Shown here: piece by piece, positions 1-6,083 of the stretch
Layout of the letters: the number at the start of each line of letters is the position of its first letter
Numbering within the stretch: the stretch's first letter is position 1
NCBI GenBank assembly: GCA_030694835.1
Contig: JAUYUF010000226.1
Coordinates: 1-9,901, forward strand
Length of the DNA stretch: 9,901 bases
Reading direction: 5' to 3'
Source: Flavobacteriaceae bacterium
GTDB taxonomy: Bacteria; Bacteroidota; Bacteroidia; Flavobacteriales; Flavobacteriaceae
Notes under the pieces: generated by a model
Seen by the model: only the letters and a program-made list of their open reading frames with translations
Databases searched by the model: none
What the model was told of the DNA's origin: nothing
Position numbers and translations under genes: made by a program

Positions 1-1078
1 GTAGTGGTTTTACTATTCCTTTCATTTCTAGATTGAATAAAATAGCAGCAGTTTGCTGTATGGTTAATTGATTGTTTAACGATATTAAATCGAGTTGTTG
101 TTTGCCATTTGATTGTAAAAACGACACAATTAATTGTTCTGTTTCAGAAAGTTCTATAAATAATTGAGCTTGTATGGCTTGTTTTTTTGTTGATGATTGT
201 TCCCAATGCAACTCGTTTATTAAATCTTCAACTGTATTTAACATAATGGCTTTGTTTTGTTTGATGAGCTGATTGCAACCTTTGCTATATTTATCGGTTG
301 TTCTTCCGGGAACTGCAAATACATCACGATTATAAGAATCCGCAATATCAGCAGTAACTAGTGAGCCGCCTTTTTCTGCAGACTCAATAACTATAGTTGC
401 TTCTGATAAACCTGCAATAATTCTGTTTCGTTGTAAAAAATGCTCTCTAAGTGGTTTTTCATGATACCAAAACTCGGTTATAAAACTTCCGTTTTCTAAT
501 AGTTCCTTTTCATACTTTTTATGGGTTTTTGGATATAAACTAGCAAATCCTTGTGCTAAAACAGCAACTGTTTCTAAACCATTTTTGATGGCTGCGCGAT
601 GCGCACAAATATCAACTCCGTATGCAAATCCGCTTACAATAATTGGGTTGTATGATTTTAAATCTGAAATTATTTGCTCACAACAATCTCTACCGTAAGG
701 TGTCATGTTTCGAGTTCCTACAATACTAACTACTTTACGATTTTCAAACGTGGTTTCTCCTTTTTGAAAATACAAAATAGGCCCATCAATACAATATTTT
801 AATCTAGTTGGATAATCATCATCTAAAAAATAACGTGTTTTAATATTGTTTTTAATGATGAATTCAATCTCTTTTTCAGCTTCTTTTATGGAAGTTTTAT
901 CTTTTAAGTTAGCAAGAGTGATTGTGCCAATTCCATTTAATTTTTTAATGTTCTGCAATTTTTCTTGATAAACTGCAGAGGCGCTTCCTAGAGTGGTAAT
1001 GAGTTTTTTAGCAATAATATCGCCTATACCTTTTGTTTTTTGTAATGCTAGAGCATACAATAATTCATCTTCTTTCAT
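1..1078 (-). CDS. dprA: DNA-processing protein DprA (Smf), C-terminal end cut by window edge
   Basis: Reading the minus strand from ATG at 1078-1076 gives an open frame of 359 codons with no stop before the left edge. DprA binds incoming single-stranded DNA in the cytoplasm and loads RecA during natural transformation. Seen: two helix-hairpin-helix-like segments near residues 13-25 and 45-58; then the Rossmann-like DprA core with the GTR motif at 121-123, SGFAYGVD at 149-156, RNRIIAGLS at 217-225 and GGSLVTAD starting at 237. A winged-helix-like tail covers roughly residues 295-359. The family in this phylum is usually a little over 360 residues, so only a few C-terminal residues should be missing. 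The gene diverges from the SPOR gene across 93 bp. No nearby competence genes are visible, and DprA alone does not prove competence. Confidence 0.95.
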   Translation of the reverse strand, partial: MKEDELLYALALQKTKGIGDIIAKKLITTLGSASAVYQEKLQNIKKLNGIGTITLANLKDKTSIKEAEKEIEFIIKNNIKTRYFLDDDYPTRLKYCIDGPILYFQKGETTFENRKVVSIVGTRNMTPYGRDCCEQIISDLKSYNPIIVSGFAYGVDICAHRAAIKNGLETVAVLAQGFASLYPKTHKKYEKELLENGSFITEFWYHEKPLREHFLQRNRIIAGLSEATIVIESAEKGGSLVTADIADSYNRDVFAVPGRTTDKYSKGCNQLIKQNKAIMLNTVEDLINELHWEQSSTKKQAIQAQLFIELSETEQLIVSFLQSNGKQQLDLISLNNQLTIQQTAAILFNLEMKGIVKPL

Positions 1079-1120
1079 CAATAACAATTTGGATATCAAT
1101 ATACAAAAGAATTCAAATTT

Positions 1121-1134
1121 TATTTTATAAAATA
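1121..1134. repeat. 14-bp perfect palindrome in the dprA/SPOR divergent spacer
   Basis: TATTTTATAAAATA is its own reverse complement and lies midway between the divergent starts at 1078 and 1172. It could be a dimeric regulator site or chance in AT-rich DNA. No second copy was noticed in the window. Confidence 0.3.
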
Positions 1135-1158
1135 CTGCTATTTTGAGCGAATGATTAT

Positions 1159-1166
1159 TATATTTG
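1159..1166 (+). promoter_or_regulatory. Candidate Bacteroidota -7 element for the HU/SPOR gene
   Basis: TATATTTG fits the Bacteroidota -7 consensus TAnnTTTG exactly. It ends five bases before ATG 1172, so transcription would begin at or next to that ATG and the mRNA would be nearly leaderless. No TTG lies at the expected -33 distance (the nearest, 1143-1145, is only 13 bp upstream), so the call is weak. It would fall inside the coding region if the earlier ATG at 1151 were the true start. Confidence 0.35.
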
Positions 1167-1171
1167 TTTTA

Positions 1172-2170
1172 ATGAAATTAGAAAACTACATAAGCGATTT
1201 ACTTTACCGATACGAATGTGTTATCGTCCCTGATTTTGGTGGTTTTATTACTACTGAATATGGATCTAGGATTAATTATAACAATCATCATTTTTATCCG
1301 CCTTATAAAAAATTATCTTTTAATGCTTATTTAAAAAGTAATGATGGATTGTTGGTTAATTACATTGCTTCAGTAGATCAAATTTCATTTGAAGACGCTA
1401 CAAAATGGCTAAAAGAAACAGTTATAGTTTGGAATGAAAAAGTTGAGAGAGAAGAATTATACTTATCTAAAATTGGAACTTTTCAAAATAACTTAGAAGG
1501 AAAATTACAGTTTGAACCTGATATGGTTGAAAATTATCTTACTTCTTCTTTTGGTTTATCTTCTATAATTTCGAAATCTATTGAACGAGAGGTTGTAAAA
1601 GTTATTCAGAAAAAAGGAGTTGTAAAACCACTTCCTATTCTTGAAAAAGAAACAGAAATTTCTTTGTCTGTTGCAGCAACTTCAAAACAGAAAGCTATTG
1701 GTAAGAAAGCAAATCCAATATTGAGGGTTTTACCTGAAATTACAAAATATGCGGCAGCAGCAGCTATTGCAGTAACTTTATTTGGACTTGGAAATAACTT
1801 CTATCAACAAAAATTACAAGAAGAATTTATAGTTGCAACTCAACAACATCAACAACAAACTGAACAAAATATCCAAGAAGCTACTTTTATTATTAGCAAT
1901 CCGCTTCCAACAATTACCCTACATGTTGAAACAGCATCTAAAAATTTTCATGTAATTGCTGGCGCTTTTAGAAATGTAGAAAATGCAGAAAAACAAGTAG
2001 TTCAACTAAAGAAAATGGGTTATGATGCTCACATTATCGGTATTAATAAATGGGATTTAACTCAAGTTGCATACGAAAGTTATTCATCCATGGAAGAGGC
2101 TACAAAAGCACTTACTCATATTCTGAATAAAGAGAATGAGGATGCTTGGGTGTTGGTAACTGAAAATTAA
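1172..2170 (+). CDS. HU-CCDC81-domain / SPOR-domain membrane protein
   Basis: A predicted inner-membrane protein joining a cytoplasmic HU/IHF-fold region to a periplasmic SPOR domain; SPOR domains bind glycan strands stripped of stem peptides at division septa. Numbering is from ATG 1172 (332 aa). Residues 1-55 and about 58-123 match the paired HU-CCDC81 bacterial domains (start MKLENYISDLLYRYE, then VPDFGGF). A basic linker with KKANP leads to a single hydrophobic segment at about 193-207, a Gln-rich stretch at 222-233, and a SPOR domain at about 258-332 (FHVIAGAF... ending WVLVTEN). The frame also opens at ATG 1151, adding MIIIFVL; I prefer 1172 because family members begin with M-K/Q-L/I-E-x-YI and because a promoter-like TATATTTG lies between the two starts. 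It diverges from dprA, and the thioesterase follows after 73 bp. Confidence 0.88.
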   Translation: MKLENYISDLLYRYECVIVPDFGGFITTEYGSRINYNNHHFYPPYKKLSFNAYLKSNDGLLVNYIASVDQISFEDATKWLKETVIVWNEKVEREELYLSKIGTFQNNLEGKLQFEPDMVENYLTSSFGLSSIISKSIEREVVKVIQKKGVVKPLPILEKETEISLSVAATSKQKAIGKKANPILRVLPEITKYAAAAAIAVTLFGLGNNFYQQKLQEEFIVATQQHQQQTEQNIQEATFIISNPLPTITLHVETASKNFHVIAGAFRNVENAEKQVVQLKKMGYDAHIIGINKWDLTQVAYESYSSMEEATKALTHILNKENEDAWVLVTEN

Positions 2171-2183
2171 TCACTTAACTTTG
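2153..2183 (+). promoter_or_regulatory. Candidate Bacteroidota -33/-7 promoter for the thioesterase gene
   Basis: TTG at 2153-2155 is followed after 20 bp by TAACTTTG at 2176-2183, matching the TTG / TAnnTTTG pattern. The start of transcription would fall near 2188, giving a leader of about 55 nt before ATG 2244. The -33 part overlaps the last codons of the SPOR gene, so the thioesterase may be transcribed separately. Confidence 0.5.
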
Positions 2184-2202
2184 CATTTAAATCAATAAGT
2201 TG

Positions 2203-2229
2203 ATATCTTAATTTTAATTAAGAAGATAT
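2203..2229 (+). other. Two mutually exclusive small hairpins in the thioesterase leader
   Basis: ATATCTT at 2203-2209 pairs with AAGATAT at 2223-2229. Alternatively CTTAAT at 2207-2212 pairs with ATTAAG at 2217-2222 around a TTTA loop. The two use overlapping bases. Stems are short and AT-rich with no U-tract, so this is not a normal terminator; it may be chance. Confidence 0.25.
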
Positions 2230-2243
2230 TATTATGCCTAATC

Positions 2244-2762
2244 ATGAATCAAATGACACCAAAAACACCACAAGCATCATTGACCATTTTAACAGATATT
2301 GTTTTACCAGGAGAAACCAATCCATTAGATAATCTTTTTGGAGGTGATATTTTAGCGAGAATGGATCGAGCGTCTAGTATCGCTGCACGCCGTCATTGTA
2401 GGGAAATAGTTGTAACTGCATCAGTAAATCATGTAGCATTTAATAAAGCTATTCCGCTGGGAGGTGTTTATACAATTGAAGCAAAAGTTTCAAGATCCTT
2501 TTTCTCATCTATGGAAATAATTGCTGATGTTTGGGTAGAGGATCGTAAAACCAGCGAACGTATAAAAGCTATTGAGGGGATTTATACTTTTGTAGCTGTT
2601 GATGTAAATGGAAAGCCAACGCGAGTTCCTGAAATAACTCCTGAAACCGAACTGGAACATCAACGTTTTAACAGTGCACTGAGAAGAAAACAGCTTAGTT
2701 TAATACTATCAGGAAAAATGAAACCTGCTGATGCTACCGAGTTAAAAGCGTTGTTTGAGTAG
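2244..2762 (+). CDS. Acyl-CoA thioesterase, hotdog fold (BACH/YciA-like)
   Basis: A predicted cytoplasmic enzyme that hydrolyses acyl-CoA to free fatty acid and CoA. The 172-residue single hotdog domain is typical of the short bacterial acyl-CoA hydrolases. Seen: N30-LFGG at 30-34, followed by the long hotdog helix ARMDRASSIAARRH at 38-51, in which D41 matches the catalytic acidic residue of the family. VTASVNHVAF at 57-66 resembles the conserved strand after the helix, and a charged helical tail covers 132-172. ATG 2244 gives the usual short N-terminus; M4 at 2253 is an in-frame alternative, and ATG 2234 is out of frame. The gene follows the SPOR gene after 73 bp and has its own promoter candidate. 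It converges on the EnvC-like gene, with 94 bp between stops and no clear terminator. Substrate chain length cannot be read from sequence. Confidence 0.92.
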   Translation: MNQMTPKTPQASLTILTDIVLPGETNPLDNLFGGDILARMDRASSIAARRHCREIVVTASVNHVAFNKAIPLGGVYTIEAKVSRSFFSSMEIIADVWVEDRKTSERIKAIEGIYTFVAVDVNGKPTRVPEITPETELEHQRFNSALRRKQLSLILSGKMKPADATELKALFE

Positions 2763-2856
2763 GATTTCTAGAGAAAAGCGGTGAGCGAAAAGATAAAATT
2801 ATTAATAGCTACATCTAAAACATTACAACTTTTTAACTTTCAACTTTCTAACTAAA

Positions 2857-4083
2857 CTACATATTATAAATCCAACTAGTTGGATTTTCACGGTTGGTAT
2901 CTCTCCACATTTGAAATTTCAGTATGGTTTTGTCGGTAACACGATCTGTGTGTATTAATCCAATATCTTGTTTGGTTGACACCTTATCTCCTTTCTTAAC
3001 ATAAACTTGCTCAAGATTATTGTATATTGATATGTAATTACCGTGCTGAATATAAACTGCAAACTGACCGCTAACTGATTGTATGGCTAAAACTGTACCT
3101 TCAAAAACAGCTCTTGCTTTTGAACCTTCTTCTGTGGCGATATAAATACCATTACTTTCAACATTAATTCCAGGTAAGGTTGGATGCGGTTGTTTTCCAT
3201 AGCCACGAACTACCAGTCCTTTTACAACTGGCCAGGGAAGTTTTCCTCTGTTCTCCGTAAATTTAGAGGCTAATGCTTTAGCTTCAGCAGTTAAAATAAA
3301 ACCACTACTTGCTTTTATTTCAGTTTCAGTGCCTCCAGACTTTTTATTTGCTTTTGCAATTTCATCTCTAATCAAACGTTCTATTTGAGCATCAATTCTG
3401 CGCTCTTCTTTTTCTTTGGCACGTATCTGAGCAACGTATTGTTTTTCTTTTTTCTTAACTTGAGTAATTAACTTTTCTTGTGATTTTTTCTCTTGTTCAA
3501 TTTTTTCTTGCTCAGTTTTTTTCTCATTTAACAAGATTATTTTATCTGCTTTTTTTACTTTCAAAGTATCGGTTAATCCTAATAATTTATCGGATTTACG
3601 TTGAATTTCTTCTCCTTGTTTTTTGCGATATTGAGTATATTGCTTCATGTATTGAAACCGTCGGTAAGCTTGATTAAAATTTTCTGATGATAATACAAAC
3701 ATTAAACGACTGTGTTTTGATTTGCTTTTATATGATCTATAAATCATATCAGCATAATCTCTTTTGAGGATATTTAATTCAAATTCTAAATCTTTAATTT
3801 GGCGTTCATTTTTTCTTATTTCTCTATTGATAGCATTCGCTTCCTCATTAATTGTTGAAATTAATTTTGAACGAACTTTAATTTTTTGTGATAAATCATT
3901 TACCTGAGACACTAAGTTTTTCCCTTCTTTTTTAGTCTTAAAAAGTAAACTATTGATGGTTTTAATTTCATTTTGAAGATTAATACGCTGTTCTTCCAAT
4001 TTCTTACGATCAGTTTGTGCTGTTACATTTCCTATGATAAAAAAGGAAATGATGAACAAGATGTATTTAATTTTTGACTTCAT
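2857..4083 (-). CDS. EnvC-like murein hydrolase activator (degenerate M23/LytM)
   Basis: A predicted exported protein (signal peptide about 1-22, hydrophobic ILFIISFFIIGNV, cleavage after TAQ) with a long charged coiled coil at about 25-250 and a C-terminal LytM/M23-like domain at about 280-408. This order and the length of 408 aa match EnvC-type proteins, which do not cut peptidoglycan but switch on amidases at the division site under FtsEX control. The sequence supports a non-enzymatic role. Where M23 peptidases have HxxxD, this protein has S310 and Y314; the YxH motif is YNN (N356); and the HxH pair is I387-L-K389. H347 in the IQHGNY strand remains. It overlaps the stop of the DUF4292 gene by one base (TAATG), indicating translational coupling and a shared transcript. 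No amidase gene or ftsEX lies in the window, so the partner is unknown. Confidence 0.9.
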   Translation of the reverse strand: MKSKIKYILFIISFFIIGNVTAQTDRKKLEEQRINLQNEIKTINSLLFKTKKEGKNLVSQVNDLSQKIKVRSKLISTINEEANAINREIRKNERQIKDLEFELNILKRDYADMIYRSYKSKSKHSRLMFVLSSENFNQAYRRFQYMKQYTQYRKKQGEEIQRKSDKLLGLTDTLKVKKADKIILLNEKKTEQEKIEQEKKSQEKLITQVKKKEKQYVAQIRAKEKEERRIDAQIERLIRDEIAKANKKSGGTETEIKASSGFILTAEAKALASKFTENRGKLPWPVVKGLVVRGYGKQPHPTLPGINVESNGIYIATEEGSKARAVFEGTVLAIQSVSGQFAVYIQHGNYISIYNNLEQVYVKKGDKVSTKQDIGLIHTDRVTDKTILKFQMWRDTNRENPTSWIYNM

Positions 4084-4862
4084 TAATTCAATCGCACGGG
4101 TTTATATCCATTCGGAATTTCAAAAGGAAAAGTTAATAGCTCATTAAACTCAACCGTTTTAAAATCGAGTTTAATTTTAGTTAATTTTTGCGATTCAACC
4201 GCTTCAATAATAATAGAATTTGGAAAATATTCATTGTTTATTAAATCATATTTTTTATAAACTACACTTAAATATTGTTCTTTATAAGGCTGGATGATTA
4301 ATTGCTTATTCAATCTGAAATGTTGAGGATTAATCCAGTATAAAAACGAGTATAATTGCTGAATCGTATGATGTTTGAGTAAATGTGAATTTTCATTCAA
4401 TGAAACTTCAAAATTTTTATTATCAATTGGCGAAATGGTTTGTCCTAACAATAAGTTTTGGATTTTATCAAAATTCAATTCAGTTCCAAGCCAATCAGAA
4501 AGCACGGTATAATCCCCTTCAAAATAAGTTTCATTGATTTTTTCATAGTAACTCACTTTTTCTGGAGTTATCAAAGCCTTAACTAATGGAATTCCTAGAA
4601 TTGTAGCGGTAATCCAGATAGCCTTATCTTTTTCCATCCGAAGATTGGCAATAAAACTTTGCTCGGTTTTTTGATCGTGATAATCAACTTTAATTCTTGC
4701 CTTAACAGTATTTTGTTGAAAAATATTCTGGTTATAATTATTAACAATTTTATCGATAGATATTGGTTTAGCAATAAAATTATCTGATATAGATTTTTTG
4801 CTCCTACAAGAAGTTGCGGTTAATACTAAAAAAATAATTAAAACCTTAAAAACTATCCGCAT
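4083..4862 (-). CDS. DUF4292 lipoprotein, possibly LolB-like
   Basis: A predicted lipoprotein of 259 aa. Residues 1-18 form a hydrophobic export signal ending TATS, with lipidated C19 (relaxed Bacteroidota lipobox). The residues after the cysteine are RSKK, without the acidic run of known Bacteroidota surface-export signals, so I expect it to face the periplasm. The body resembles DUF4292. A strand-rich region (about 50-105) with TVKARIKVDY, then SFIANLRMEKDKAIWITA, then GIPLVKALITPEKV is followed by YEGDY-like and DWLG segments (112-126) and LLLGQ at 137-141. That order recalls LolA/LolB half-barrels that bind lipoprotein acyl chains; the link is my inference from pattern. It lies 47 bp after the nucleotidyltransferase and overlaps the EnvC-like gene by one base, so it is probably in the same operon. 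The exact function is not established. Confidence 0.85.
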   Translation of the reverse strand: MRIVFKVLIIFLVLTATSCRSKKSISDNFIAKPISIDKIVNNYNQNIFQQNTVKARIKVDYHDQKTEQSFIANLRMEKDKAIWITATILGIPLVKALITPEKVSYYEKINETYFEGDYTVLSDWLGTELNFDKIQNLLLGQTISPIDNKNFEVSLNENSHLLKHHTIQQLYSFLYWINPQHFRLNKQLIIQPYKEQYLSVVYKKYDLINNEYFPNSIIIEAVESQKLTKIKLDFKTVEFNELLTFPFEIPNGYKPVRLN

Positions 4863-4863
4863 T

Positions 4864-4889
4864 AAAAAATCGATTTAAATCGTTTAAAC
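4864..4889 (-). other. Palindrome cluster and T-run just before the DUF4292 start
   Basis: The spacer holds the perfect 12-bp palindrome CGATTTAAATCG (4871-4882), overlapped by the 8-bp palindrome GTTTAAAC (4882-4889). In minus-strand sense they are followed by ATTTTTT and then, after one base, the DUF4292 ATG. In shape it is a weak hairpin plus U-tract, so it could trim read-through from the nucleotidyltransferase gene or serve as a protein site. The stem is short and AT-rich, so termination would be inefficient. Confidence 0.3.
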
Positions 4890-4909
4890 AACAATCCTGC
4901 CAGTATTTA

Positions 4910-5926
4910 TTATGATAATTCTGAATAATCTCCAATACTTACTGAAGTAAATTTACCATTAAAAATGGCATTGCTACCAATCATTGCATTCGATAAATTT
5001 GCGTTTGATATATGTGTTTTTTGTTGAATAAGAGAATTTTCTATCATAGAATTTTCTACTATGCAACCATTGCCTAATGAAACATAAGGGCCAACTTTTG
5101 CGTTTCTTAACTTCACACCAGAACCAATATAACAAGGCTGAATTATTTCAGCATTTTCTAGTTCAATCTCCGTTGAAACTAAATTTTCACCATCTAAATG
5201 AGTGAATTCCAATACTTTTTTATTAGTTAAAACCGTAATATCTTTATTGCCACAATCCATCCATTCATCAACCTGACCAGGAACAAAAGCAAAACCTTGA
5301 GCTTTCATATTTTCCAACGCATTTGTCAATTGATATTCTCCTTTTTCTTGAATATTATTATCCAATAAATATTGTATTTCTTCCAGAAGAATTTCACCTT
5401 TTTTGAAATAATAGATACCGATAATGGCTAAATCTGACACAAATTCTTGAGGTTTTTCAATAAAATCTGTAATCCTTCCATCTTGTATTTTAATGACTCC
5501 AAAAGCTTTTGGATTCTCCACTTGCTTCACCCAAATAACACCATCTGCCGTTGAATCCAATTTAAAATCAGCTTTAAATAAGGTGTCAGCAAAGGCCACT
5601 ACACAAGGACCATCAAGAACAGAAGCTGCTTGATAAATAGCATGTGCCGTACCCAAGGCTTCTTCTTGAATAAATACACTTCCTTTGGCGCCTAAATTTT
5701 TAGCTATTGCTAATAATTGAGCTTCTGTATCAGCAGGAAATCCTTTAGCAACCGGTCCAATGATAAAAGCTATTTCATCAATTTTCTGATTGACAACTTT
5801 AGCAATATCTTCCACTAATCTTTGTACAATAGGTTTTCCAGCAATAAGCGTTAAAGGTTTAGGAACAGTGAGTGTATGTGGTCTCAGTCTTGAGCCAATA
5901 CCTGCCATTGGCACTATAATTTTCAT
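4910..5926 (-). CDS. Sugar-phosphate nucleotidyltransferase (RmlA/GlmU-N type)
   Basis: A predicted cytoplasmic enzyme coupling a sugar-1-phosphate to an NTP to give an NDP-sugar and pyrophosphate. Residues 1-240 form the nucleotidyltransferase domain: GIGSRLRP at 9-16 and PKPL at 22-25 (nucleotide binding), EEALGTAHAI at 88-97, FADTL at 112-116 with metal-binding D114, NPKAFGVI at 138-145, EKP at 157-159, GEYQLT at 196-201 and DEWMDCGN at 220-227. Residues about 255-338 show hexapeptide-like repeats (IGSGVKLRNAKVGPYVSLG), a short left-handed beta-helix as in GlmU, but the tail is too short for a full acetyltransferase. The sugar and base cannot be decided; glucose-1-phosphate with dTTP or UTP is likely. 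Start ATG 5926 is right for the MKIIVPMAG opening. It heads the DUF4292/EnvC-like set and lies 157 bp after the ABC transporter gene. Confidence 0.9.
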   Translation of the reverse strand: MKIIVPMAGIGSRLRPHTLTVPKPLTLIAGKPIVQRLVEDIAKVVNQKIDEIAFIIGPVAKGFPADTEAQLLAIAKNLGAKGSVFIQEEALGTAHAIYQAASVLDGPCVVAFADTLFKADFKLDSTADGVIWVKQVENPKAFGVIKIQDGRITDFIEKPQEFVSDLAIIGIYYFKKGEILLEEIQYLLDNNIQEKGEYQLTNALENMKAQGFAFVPGQVDEWMDCGNKDITVLTNKKVLEFTHLDGENLVSTEIELENAEIIQPCYIGSGVKLRNAKVGPYVSLGNGCIVENSMIENSLIQQKTHISNANLSNAMIGSNAIFNGKFTSVSIGDYSELS

Positions 5927-6083
5927 GTGTATCTAATTATTTGTTTTTTAATGGTCACATGGAATATCCATAAAATTAAAAGGTATTTACCTCAAATTTT
6001 GTCATGGCTATTTCATATGTAATTTTTATTAAAATGGTTTGCAATATACAACATCTACTGTAATTCTAAATGTTGAAATTACC

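Noticed and set aside
1830..1865. CAA-rich microrepeat in the SPOR gene
   Set aside because: Explained by a Gln-rich linker between the membrane segment and the SPOR domain; not a separate repeat element.
2832..2853. Imperfect repeats of AACTTT between the convergent thioesterase and EnvC-like genes
   Set aside because: Very short, AT-rich and irregular; no hairpin or conserved spacing, so not called as an element or terminator.
3480..3677. Plus-strand open frame of 65 codons inside the EnvC-like gene
   Set aside because: Antisense shadow of the Lys/Glu-rich coiled coil; its Phe/Leu-rich product mirrors that bias.
6060..6082. Six-base hairpin GTAATT/AATTAC just after the ABC ATPase stop
   Set aside because: Weak AT-rich stem with an 11-base loop and no T-run; not convincing as a terminator.
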